DNA of 12,645 nt from contig CAMFZO010000021.1 in assembly GCA_946006895.1 (NCBI GenBank), positions 1-12,645 of the forward strand, written 5' to 3'. The position numbers and the translations under genes were made by a program. Below are positions 1 through 5,128 of this stretch, piece after piece; position 1 is the stretch's first letter; every line of letters starts with the position of its first letter. Under the pieces are notes generated by a model. That model did not search any database. It was not told where the DNA came from and saw nothing but the letters and a program-made list of their open reading frames with translations. This DNA is from an uncultured Clostridia bacterium. GTDB taxonomy: Bacteria > Bacillota > Clostridia > Oscillospirales > Oscillospiraceae.

Positions 1-50
1 GATCTACACCTAAGCCTTCGTCGGCAGCTTCAGATGTGTATAAGAGACAG
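1..50 (+). other. Illumina Nextera i5-side adapter (synthetic)
   Basis: This is not biological sequence. Positions 1-9 match the end of the P5 oligo, 10-17 read CTAAGCCT (a standard Nextera i5 index), 18-31 match the Nextera read-1 tail with one mismatch (T at 29 where the standard oligo has G), and 32-50 are the 19-bp Tn5 mosaic end AGATGTGTATAAGAGACAG. The genomic insert starts at 51. Seen directly; the identity rests on knowledge of the published adapter sequences. Confidence 0.97.
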
Positions 51-74
51 AGTCTGTCTTGAAAGGAGCAGACT
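51..74 (+). promoter_or_regulatory. RBS of amidase inside a small inverted repeat
   Basis: AAGGAG at 63-68 lies 6 nt upstream of the ATG at 75 and decides this start. It is flanked by a perfect 6-bp inverted repeat, AGTCTG (51-56) and CAGACT (69-74). This could form a weak hairpin placing the ribosome site in its 12-nt loop. The left arm touches the adapter junction, so native sequence further upstream is missing and the repeat may be chance. Confidence 0.5.
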
Positions 75-863
75 ATGAAGCTGTTTTCATGTATTCTGAC
101 GGAAAATGACTGCTATCGCCGGGGCGTCAGGATCGCGCCGAAAGGGGTCATGGTCCATTCCACCGGGGCAAACAACCCCTGGCTCCGGCGCTACGTGCAG
201 CCCGACGACGGCCGTCTCGGGAAAAACACCAACGCCAACGACTGGAACCGGCCGGGTCTGGATGTCTGTGTCCATGCCTTCATCGGCAAGACGGCTGACG
301 GATCCGTGGCGGTCTATCAGACCCTGCCCTGGGATCGGCGCGGCTGGCACGCAGGAAGCGGAAGAAACGGCAGCGCCAACGACGGCTATCTCTCCTTCGA
401 GATCTGCGAGGACGGTCTGGCGGACCGGGCATACTTTGATAAGGCGTTTCGGGCAGCCGCCGAGCTGACGGCGTACTTGTGCAAGCTGTTTGACCTTGAT
501 CCGCTGCGGGACGGTGTCGTCATCGACCACAGCGAGGGCTACCGCCGGGGCATTGCCAGCAATCACGGCGACGTGTCCCACTGGCTGAAAAAATTCGGAA
601 GGACCATGGATGATTTCCGCAGGGATGTCATCCGGCTGGGGGAGGTGGAGAATATGACGCGTGAGGAACTGGAAGCGCTGGTGGATGAACGGATTAAAAA
701 GGCCCTGGTGGGTACGGACACCACGGTAAGCGACTGGGCCAGGGAGGAATTACAGCAGGCCAAGAGCCACGGCATCACCGACGCCACCCGTCCCCGCGGC
801 TACGCCACCCGGGAGGAGGCCGCCATCATGGTGGAGCGTCTGCGCGCAGCGCTGACAGAATAA
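75..863 (+). CDS. N-acetylmuramoyl-L-alanine amidase, phage endolysin type
   Basis: Peptidoglycan hydrolase predicted to cut the amide bond between N-acetylmuramic acid and L-alanine, acting on the cell wall. The 262-residue protein has an N-terminal Amidase_2-like domain (about 18-180). Candidate zinc-site or catalytic residues are H28 in VMVHSTG, H92 in GWHAG, H152 in VIDHSEG and D166/H169 in GDVSHW; I cannot assign each role without alignment. There is no signal peptide, as expected for an endolysin released through a holin. A charged linker (about 193-212) leads to a C-terminal module (about 216-260: VSDWAREELQQAKSHGI, then TREEAAIMVERLRAAL) that resembles a single SLH-like or wall-binding repeat common in clostridial phage lysins. 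No other phage gene is visible, because the insert begins just upstream, so this may be the last gene of a prophage lysis module or a domesticated lysin. The reading frame is intact and a terminator follows. Confidence 0.88.
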   Translation: MKLFSCILTENDCYRRGVRIAPKGVMVHSTGANNPWLRRYVQPDDGRLGKNTNANDWNRPGLDVCVHAFIGKTADGSVAVYQTLPWDRRGWHAGSGRNGSANDGYLSFEICEDGLADRAYFDKAFRAAAELTAYLCKLFDLDPLRDGVVIDHSEGYRRGIASNHGDVSHWLKKFGRTMDDFRRDVIRLGEVENMTREELEALVDERIKKALVGTDTTVSDWAREELQQAKSHGITDATRPRGYATREEAAIMVERLRAALTE

Positions 864-871
864 GCGACAGC

Positions 872-900
872 AAGGGCTCCCTGAAGCGGGAGCCCTTTTT
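872..900 (+). terminator. Rho-independent terminator after the amidase gene
   Basis: GGGCTCCC (874-881) pairs perfectly with GGGAGCCC (888-895) around the 6-nt loop TGAAGC. It is followed by five T (896-900) and preceded by complementary A residues. It starts 9 nt after the amidase stop, separating this gene from the downstream TraX-family unit. Confidence 0.93.
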
Positions 901-903
901 CAA

Positions 904-932
904 TTGCAATAAGAAGCATAAAGTGCTATAAT
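904..932 (+). promoter_or_regulatory. Sigma-A-type promoter of the TraX-family gene
   Basis: TTGCAA (904-909) serves as -35 and TATAAT (927-932) as -10, with a 17-bp spacer. TGC immediately upstream of the -10 makes it an extended -10. It lies directly behind the amidase terminator and 30 bp before the gene, so the leader is short (predicted start near 939). Confidence 0.82.
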
Positions 933-962
933 CAGGCAGAGAACTTCGCCGGAGGTGTTTCC

Positions 963-1712
963 ATGTCTGCTCTTGCGCTGCGGATCCTTGCCTGCCTTTT
1001 CACGCTTCTGGACCACATCGGCTACTGCCTGGGCAGCTCCCACCCGCTGTATCTGCCCCTTCGCTGCATCGGCAGGCTTGCCTTCCCCATCTTTGTCTTT
1101 CTCATCGTCAACGGCTTCCGCCACACCTCCAACCGGCCCCGCTATGCGCTGCGTCTGGCTCTGTTCGCCGTCATCTCCCAGGTGCCCTTTGCCCTGTTCT
1201 GCGGTCAAAAGACCTATTTCAGCAACGGCAATGTGTTCGTTACCCTGCTGATCTGCCTGCTGGTCCTGTGGGCCACGGACACCCTGCGCCGGCAAAAACG
1301 GCTCAAATGGTTTGCCTTCCTGCCGTCGCTGGCGGTCTTTTCCCTGTATTATTTCGGCCTGCTCCACTCGGATTACGGCGCCAAGGCCATTTTGATGACC
1401 ATGACCTTTTACCTCTTGGAAGACAAGCACCTCCTGACCGCCGCCGGAATGGTGGTCTGCGTCTATAACGGGCGGCTGATCTCCCTGGGGTTTGCCGTGC
1501 TGCACCTGCTTCAGGGCAGAGACGTATCCCTCGCCCCGCTCTCCCGCTGGGAATGGGCGCAGCTTTGTTCCCTGGTGGCGCTGGTGCCGATCTTCCTTTA
1601 CAACGGAGAAAAGGGCCGTTCCCCCAAGTCGCCCGCCGCGGCAAAGGCCGCGCAGCTTGGATTCTACCTGTTCTATCCCGTCCATCTTCTGCTGCTTTGG
1701 GCGCTTCGGTAG
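963..1712 (+). CDS. TraX-family integral membrane protein (putative acyltransferase)
   Basis: The 249-residue, strongly hydrophobic protein resembles the TraX family (PF05857), named after the F-plasmid pilin N-acetylase but also widespread on Firmicute chromosomes, where the substrate is unknown. Family-like features are LLDHIGY near residue 15 (D17, H18), the RCIGRLAFPIF segment (35-44), NGFRHTSNR (50-58), an FSNGNVFVTLL segment (86-96) and the closing FYLFYPVHLLLL helix. About seven to eight membrane segments are likely. An ATG in another frame starts at 955, but the frame used here has GGAGGT (951-956) 6 nt before its ATG and gives the family match. No pilin or conjugation genes are nearby, so a role in pilus acetylation is not supported; modification of a cell-surface molecule is a guess. 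It has its own promoter and is probably monocistronic. Confidence 0.85.
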   Translation: MSALALRILACLFTLLDHIGYCLGSSHPLYLPLRCIGRLAFPIFVFLIVNGFRHTSNRPRYALRLALFAVISQVPFALFCGQKTYFSNGNVFVTLLICLLVLWATDTLRRQKRLKWFAFLPSLAVFSLYYFGLLHSDYGAKAILMTMTFYLLEDKHLLTAAGMVVCVYNGRLISLGFAVLHLLQGRDVSLAPLSRWEWAQLCSLVALVPIFLYNGEKGRSPKSPAAAKAAQLGFYLFYPVHLLLLWALR

Positions 1713-1782
1713 CGTTTTCTTCGCAGGATCGGAGAATTTTCGCTTTTTGTGCCGTTCAAAAGGGACAAGCCCCCTATTTTGC

Positions 1783-1811
1783 TTGACGAAAGGAATCTTT
1801 TCGTGTAGAAT
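1783..1811 (+). promoter_or_regulatory. Promoter of the queT operon
   Basis: TTGACG (1783-1788) and TAGAAT (1806-1811) are separated by 17 bp, close to sigma-A consensus. The predicted transcript start near 1818 falls about 11 nt before the first stem of the preQ1 riboswitch, which fits a riboswitch-first leader. Confidence 0.82.
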
Positions 1812-1828
1812 ATTTTCCGTCCCCCTGC

Positions 1829-1870
1829 CGACAGTTCGAAACCATCCTGTCGAAAAACAAAACTAAGGAG
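1829..1870 (+). ncRNA. preQ1-I riboswitch controlling queT translation
   Basis: This is a cis-regulatory RNA that senses 7-aminomethyl-7-deazaguanine, the queuosine precursor. P1 is CGACAG (1829-1834) paired perfectly with CTGTCG (1847-1852), closing the 12-nt loop TTCGAAACCATC. The A-rich tail AAAAACAAAACTAAGG (1853-1868) follows. Its AACAAAAC...AAGG pattern matches the known preQ1-I tails, which lie in the P1 minor groove and pair with the loop as an H-type pseudoknot. The tail runs into the ribosome site AAGGAG (1865-1870), 9 nt before the queT ATG. Ligand binding should therefore hide the ribosome site and switch translation off. There is no separate terminator hairpin with a T-run before the ATG, so control at translation is favoured. 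The gene downstream is itself a queuosine-precursor transporter, which strongly supports the call. Confidence 0.88.
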
Positions 1871-1879
1871 AAAAGAATC

Positions 1880-2392
1880 ATGAAAATCAAGACCCGCGAC
1901 CTGGTCCATGCCGCCGTACTGGCGGCGCTGTACGTAGCCCTGGGGCTGCTGCAAAACCTGCTTTTGCCCGGAAGCACCTCCATGGCGATCCAGTTCCGTG
2001 CTGCAGAAGCCCTCTGCGTCTTCGCCTTGTTCACCCCCGCCGCCATTCTCGGTCTGCCGTTGGGCTGCATGATCTTCAACCTGACCAGCGCCGGCACCCT
2101 TCCGCTGGATCCCGTGATCGGCACCGCCGCGACCTTGTTCGCCGCGCTGCTCATGTACCTGCTGCGCAATGTCCGCATCAAGACCTATCCGCTGGCAGCC
2201 ATGCTGATGCCCGCCCTGTGGAACGGTCTGCTGGTGGGCTTGGAGCTGACGATTTATCTGAAAGAGCTGCCCCTGTGGCTCAATATGCTCTATGTCGCCG
2301 CCGGGGAGGTCGCCGTTTTGCTGGTCCTTGGCACGGCGCTGTACTATGCTATGACCGTCCGGGAGCTGGACAAGCGTTTGTTTGGGAGGTGA
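1880..2392 (+). CDS. queT: QueT family queuosine-precursor ECF transporter S component
   Basis: Substrate-binding membrane subunit predicted to import a queuosine precursor (preQ0, preQ1 or queuine) together with the shared energy-coupling module EcfA/EcfA'/EcfT, which is not encoded here. The 170-residue protein has the QueT pattern (PF06177): an N-terminal helix with an alanine-rich AAVLAALYVALG stretch (11-22), the signature SMAIQFRAAEALCVFALFTP (34-53), PLGCMIFNL (60-68), LDPVIGTAATLFAALLMYLL (76-95) and a C-terminal membrane pair ending in basic residues. About five to six membrane helices are likely. The preQ1-I riboswitch immediately upstream argues for preQ1-related uptake under feedback control. 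It is the first gene of an operon; the next gene starts 5 nt after its stop. Confidence 0.92.
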   Translation: MKIKTRDLVHAAVLAALYVALGLLQNLLLPGSTSMAIQFRAAEALCVFALFTPAAILGLPLGCMIFNLTSAGTLPLDPVIGTAATLFAALLMYLLRNVRIKTYPLAAMLMPALWNGLLVGLELTIYLKELPLWLNMLYVAAGEVAVLLVLGTALYYAMTVRELDKRLFGR

Positions 2393-2399
2393 TGCCTTG
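2384..2399 (+). promoter_or_regulatory. RBS and TTG start of the Gx transporter gene
   Basis: GGGAGGT (2384-2390) overlaps the end of queT and its TGA stop (2390-2392). It sits 6 nt upstream of a TTG at 2397-2399. The in-frame TTG at 2382 lies before the ribosome site, and the ATG at 2392 reads into a stop at once. TTG at 2397 is therefore the best start, and the arrangement suggests coupling to queT translation. Confidence 0.75.
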
Positions 2400-2888
2400 A
2401 AAAGCCGACGGCTCGCCCTTTCGGCTGTACTGGCTGCCATCGCGCTGACCATTTTCGTCCTGGAGGCACAGATCCCCCTCCCCCTTCCCGTGCCGGGCCT
2501 GAAGCTGGGTCTTTCCAATGTCGTCACCGTTTTCGCTCTCGCCGTTCTGGGCTGGAAGGAGGCCCTGGCCATCCTTCTGGTGCGCATCGTTCTGGGCAAT
2601 ATTTTTACCGCCCAGGGCATGGCTCTGCTCTATTCCCTGGCAGGTGGACTGTTGAGCTTTGCCGTCATGGCCCTGCTGCTGCGGGTGCTGAAGCGCAGCC
2701 AGCTCTGGGTCGCGGGGGTTATCGGCGGCATCGCCCACAATCTGGGGCAGATGGCTGTTGCCGTTGCCGTCACCGGGACGCCTGCCCTGCTGATGTACCT
2801 TCCGGTGCTGTTGCTGTGCGGCATCGTAACCGGCGCTTTTACCGGCCTGTGCGCCCAGCTTCTTCGAAACAGGCTGACAAAATCTTAG
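2397..2888 (+). CDS. Gx transporter family protein (heptaprenyl diphosphate synthase component I-like)
   Basis: The 163-residue membrane protein resembles family PF07456, annotated as 'heptaprenyl diphosphate synthase component I' or 'Gx transporter'. It looks like an ECF-type substrate-binding component and its true substrate is unsettled. Family-like segments are PLPLPVPGLKLGLSNVVTVF (27-46), LGWKEALAILLVRIVLGNIF (51-70), LYSLAGGLLSFAVMALLLRV (78-97), GVIGGIAHNLGQMAVAV (107-123) and YLPVLLLCGIVTGAFTGL (134-151). About five membrane helices are likely. These proteins often neighbour NusG-domain-II or ApbE-type lipoprotein genes, but none is recognisable here. It starts 5 nt after queT on the same riboswitch-controlled transcript. 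The start is a TTG chosen by its ribosome site. The lipoprotein gene's ribosome site begins inside its stop codon. Confidence 0.88.
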   Translation: MKSRRLALSAVLAAIALTIFVLEAQIPLPLPVPGLKLGLSNVVTVFALAVLGWKEALAILLVRIVLGNIFTAQGMALLYSLAGGLLSFAVMALLLRVLKRSQLWVAGVIGGIAHNLGQMAVAVAVTGTPALLMYLPVLLLCGIVTGAFTGLCAQLLRNRLTKS

Positions 2889-2900
2889 GAGGAAAGCCCA

Positions 2901-3470
2901 ATGAAAAAGATCCTCGCGTTATTCCTTTGTATGCTGCTGATCGTCGGCCTGGTCGCCTGCGGCGGCGAGACGGAACCGGAAGCTTCGACTTCCGCCCCGA
3001 CGGAGACTGCTGAGGCTCCGACGGAGAAGCTCGTTGAAACACCGGCGGATATAGAAACGGCCCCGACGGAGGAGGTCCACGACCATCTGCACATCAACTA
3101 CAAGGGCCTGGAAAAGAAAAGCAGCACCCTGGAGGATGTGGCACAGGCAGAGGGCCGGGAGCCGGACTTCGACTTTGCAAGCGGCGAGAACACCATCTAC
3201 GCCTATAACAACGTGACGGCGGACGGCGTGAGCTTCACCCAGGCTCAGTTCACCTTCGGCGCGGACAATGTCCGCATTTCCTGCACCATCAGCGGTGAGA
3301 ACACGGAGGAGGGCATGACCCTGTGCAAGGACGCCATGACCGCCCTCTACGGAGAGCCGACGGAGAGCAGCGGCATCTTCACCTGGCGCGACCACACCAA
3401 CAATTACATTACCCTCATGACTCTCAACGAGACCACCGTGCAGCTTGCCTACTATCTCTGCGCGGAATAA
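2901..3470 (+). CDS. Predicted lipoprotein of unknown function
   Basis: A 189-residue exported lipoprotein. It has a basic N-terminus (MKK), a hydrophobic core (4-18) and the lipobox LVAC, with C20 as the lipidated residue. A Thr/Glu/Pro-rich spacer (about 23-59) would lift the folded part off the membrane. The globular part (about 60-189) begins with the histidine-rich HDHLH (60-64), contains a segment with YAYNNVTADGVSFTQAQFTF (100-119), and ends with an ALYGEPTESSGIFTWRD stretch (147-163) and strand-rich sequence, a layout reminiscent of small all-beta or alpha/beta lipoproteins. I do not recognise the family. AGGAGG (2887-2892) sits 8 nt before the ATG and overlaps the upstream stop, so it belongs to the queT operon and ends it. 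It could be an accessory substrate-capture protein for the Gx transporter, but that is inference from position only. Confidence 0.88.
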   Translation: MKKILALFLCMLLIVGLVACGGETEPEASTSAPTETAEAPTEKLVETPADIETAPTEEVHDHLHINYKGLEKKSSTLEDVAQAEGREPDFDFASGENTIYAYNNVTADGVSFTQAQFTFGADNVRISCTISGENTEEGMTLCKDAMTALYGEPTESSGIFTWRDHTNNYITLMTLNETTVQLAYYLCAE

Positions 3471-3479
3471 AAAAGAATG

Positions 3480-3524
3480 AAGCAACAGGGCGCACTGCGG
3501 TTTTGCAGTGCGCCCTGTTGCTTT
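3480..3524. terminator. Bidirectional terminator between convergent operons
   Basis: A 19-bp perfect stem (3480-3498 with 3505-3523) closes a 6-nt GGTTTT loop. On the + strand it follows the lipoprotein gene by 9 nt. On the - strand it follows the dehydrogenase stop, and downstream of that arm lies a T-rich run (complement of 3470-3475). The + side has only a short T tract (3522-3524), so it may work better for the - strand transcript. Confidence 0.9.
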
Positions 3525-3526
3525 GA

Positions 3527-4477
3527 TTATGATACAACGTTTTGGGGGTGCCCCTCCAAAAAGGCCCGGAGATTTTCCGCCGCGATGTGGTGCAGACGCA
3601 GGCGGGTCTCTTTGGGCGCCCAGGCGATGTGTGGCGTCAGATAGCAGTTTGAGGCGGAAAGCAGCGGGTTGTCCGCCGCGATGGGCTCTTTGGAGACCAC
3701 ATCGGCGCCGTAGGCAGCCAGATCGCCGCTTTTCAGTGCGGCAGCCACCGCCGCCTCGTCGATGAGGCCGCCCCGGGCCGTATTGAGCAGGATGGCTCCC
3801 GGCTTCATTTCCGCCAGGGTGCGGGCGTTCATCAGGTGGAGATTTTCCGCCGTCTGCGGGCAGTGGAGCGAGACAACGTCCGACTTGCGCAGCAAGGTCT
3901 CCAGCGGCACGAACCGCGCCCCCTCCGGCACCGGCTTTTCATGGCGCGCCGTGACGAGCAGGCGCATCCCGAAGGCCTGGGCCACCCTGCCCACGGCCTG
4001 ACCGATGGCACCGTAGCCCACCAGGCCCATGGTCCTGCCGCTCAGCTCCGTCAGAGGCTTGTTCCAGAAGCAGAAATCCGGGCAGCGCTGCCACTGGCCG
4101 TCAAAGACCGCCGCCGAATGAAGCCCCACCTGCTGGGTGATCTCCAGCAGCAGGGCAAAGGTCATCTGGGTCACAGCCGCCGTGGAATAGCCGGGAACGT
4201 TGCAGACCGTGACGCCGTGGCGCTTTGCCGCCTCGATGTCGACGATATTGTAGCCCGTCGCCAGAATACCGATCATTTTCAGCCCGGGGCAGGCGTCAAA
4301 CACCGCCTCACTGATGGGCGTTTTGTTCAGAAATACGATCTCCGCGCCACCGATGCGCGCAACGACCTCCTCCGGCGCGGTGCGGTCATAGACCGTCAGC
4401 TCCCCAAAGGCTGCCAGCTCCTCCCAGCTCAGATCGCCGGGATTGGAGGCATAGGCGTCCAAAATCACAATTTTCAT
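3527..4477 (-). CDS. D-2-hydroxyacid dehydrogenase, glycerate dehydrogenase-like
   Basis: Predicted to interconvert a 2-oxo acid and a D-2-hydroxy acid with NAD(P)H; hydroxypyruvate/D-glycerate is the likeliest pair. The 316-residue protein is full length for the family. It has an N-terminal catalytic half with LATGYNIVDIEAAKRHG (72-88), a Rossmann motif GLVGYGAIGQAVG (151-163), and the family triad R235 (NTARGGLIDE), E264 (SKEP) and H283 (TPHIAWA). The second Rossmann strand ends in LLVTARHEK (173-181), without the Asp that usually confers NAD preference, so NADP use is possible. The ATG at 4477 was chosen over an upstream in-frame start because the family N-terminus (MKIVILDAYA) begins there. 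The start lies 4 nt after the stop of the membrane protein gene, with only a weak GGTG ribosome site, so translation is probably coupled. Confidence 0.93.
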   Translation of the reverse strand: MKIVILDAYASNPGDLSWEELAAFGELTVYDRTAPEEVVARIGGAEIVFLNKTPISEAVFDACPGLKMIGILATGYNIVDIEAAKRHGVTVCNVPGYSTAAVTQMTFALLLEITQQVGLHSAAVFDGQWQRCPDFCFWNKPLTELSGRTMGLVGYGAIGQAVGRVAQAFGMRLLVTARHEKPVPEGARFVPLETLLRKSDVVSLHCPQTAENLHLMNARTLAEMKPGAILLNTARGGLIDEAAVAAALKSGDLAAYGADVVSKEPIAADNPLLSASNCYLTPHIAWAPKETRLRLHHIAAENLRAFLEGHPQNVVS

Positions 4478-4481
4478 TGCT

Positions 4482-4919
4482 TCACCAATAGAGCTTGCTG
4501 GCCTTGCGCTGAGCCACCGCATACCAGATCAGGATTGCCACCGGCACCACCATGGACGCGATATCCACCCAGAGCAGGTCCAGCTTCATCACGTAATAGA
4601 CGCCGTAGGCCAGCCCGCAGATCAGCATGGCCACCGACAGGATCAGCACCCGGGGCATGATATAGTCGAGGAAGCCGTCCGGATCGACACAGTCCTCCGG
4701 CTTGCAGTTACCGGGGTACATGAACTTGTTGGGGAACATCTCATAGGTGCGGCGCAGGCGGATATAGGTATAGATCCCGTAGGCGCCAAAGCCCAGCAGC
4801 ATGATGAGCATCAGGGTGTTCAGCATCCCTGTCATGCTCTGCAGGGAGCTGGTGTCGGCGGTCTGGACCGCCTCGGTAGCTTCCGTGGCGTCCGTCAATA
4901 GAGTCCAAATATGGCGCAT
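4482..4919 (-). CDS. Small three-helix membrane protein of unknown function
   Basis: A 145-residue protein with likely membrane segments at about 31-53, 89-110 and 117-136. The N-terminal 25 residues are Thr/Ala/Glu-rich. The first two helices are joined by a polar loop carrying MFPNKFMYPGNCKPEDCVDP (61-80), with two cysteines (C72, C77) near prolines and acidic residues. I do not recognise a named family. Longer in-frame starts exist at 4937 and 4952. The ATG at 4919 is preferred because GGAGG lies 8 nt upstream, and the 4952 ATG overlaps the promoter -10. It is the first gene of a two-gene unit with the hydroxyacid dehydrogenase, 4 nt apart. That could mean a link to transport or sensing of the hydroxyacid, but the sequence does not prove this. 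Confidence 0.82.
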   Translation of the reverse strand: MRHIWTLLTDATEATEAVQTADTSSLQSMTGMLNTLMLIMLLGFGAYGIYTYIRLRRTYEMFPNKFMYPGNCKPEDCVDPDGFLDYIMPRVLILSVAMLICGLAYGVYYVMKLDLLWVDIASMVVPVAILIWYAVAQRKASKLYW

Positions 4920-4950
4920 AACATGGTCCTCCGTCATTTTTGATGGCTTC

Positions 4951-4979
4951 ATTATATCAATTCTTCCCTCCCGTTGCAA
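4951..4979 (-). promoter_or_regulatory. Promoter of the membrane protein-dehydrogenase operon
   Basis: Read on the - strand, TTGCAA (4979-4974) is the -35 and TATAAT (4956-4951) the -10, with a 17-bp spacer and TGA just upstream making an extended -10. The predicted transcript start near 4944 excludes the ATG at 4952 and supports the start at 4919. Confidence 0.82.
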
Positions 4980-5018
4980 CCGCTTTATGCGAAAATCCGG
5001 GGAATTCCGCCGCCATGC

Positions 5019-5047
5019 TTGTATTTGCCGGAAATCTGTGGTAAAAT
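5019..5047 (+). promoter_or_regulatory. Candidate promoter of prfC
   Basis: TTGTAT (5019-5024) and TAAAAT (5042-5047) are separated by 17 bp, with TGG before the -10 as an extended element. The leader to the ATG at 5129 is about 75 nt and contains a hairpin (see 5070-5104). The -35 is weaker than those of neighbouring promoters. Confidence 0.6.
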
Positions 5048-5069
5048 AACCGCAAAATGTGATCGAGAG

Positions 5070-5104
5070 GTTCCGGGCTGCGGGAAACGCCTTCCGTCCG
5101 GAAT
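5070..5104 (+). other. Leader hairpin upstream of prfC
   Basis: GTTCCGG (5070-5076) can pair with CCGGAAT (5098-5104), allowing one G-U pair, and encloses a smaller GCG/CGC hairpin. It sits in the predicted prfC 5' leader, 24 nt before the start codon and just ahead of the ribosome site AGGAG (5116-5120). No T-run follows, so it is not a terminator. It matches no riboswitch class I can name. Confidence 0.35.
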
Positions 5105-5128
5105 ACACTATGGGTAGGAGCCAATATT

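Noticed and set aside
963..1712. Part of a conjugative element because of the TraX-like gene.
   Set aside because: No relaxase, coupling protein, type IV secretion or pilin gene is present; TraX-family proteins are common on clostridial chromosomes.
1758..1780. AAAAGGG and CCCTATTTT as a possible terminator after the TraX-family gene.
   Set aside because: The stem is short, has a bulged A and lacks a clean T-run. I could not support it, although the position would suit a terminator.
1673..2620. Long open frames antisense to queT and the Gx gene on the - strand.
   Set aside because: They run opposite clear family matches, have no ribosome sites or recognisable domains, and are rich in Gln/Arg/Gly, as is typical for antisense frames in GC-rich DNA.
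4937..4952. Longer N-terminus for the small membrane protein using ATGs at 4937 or 4952.
   Set aside because: The ATG at 4952 overlaps the promoter -10. The GGAGG site lies between 4937 and 4919 and fits the shorter start.
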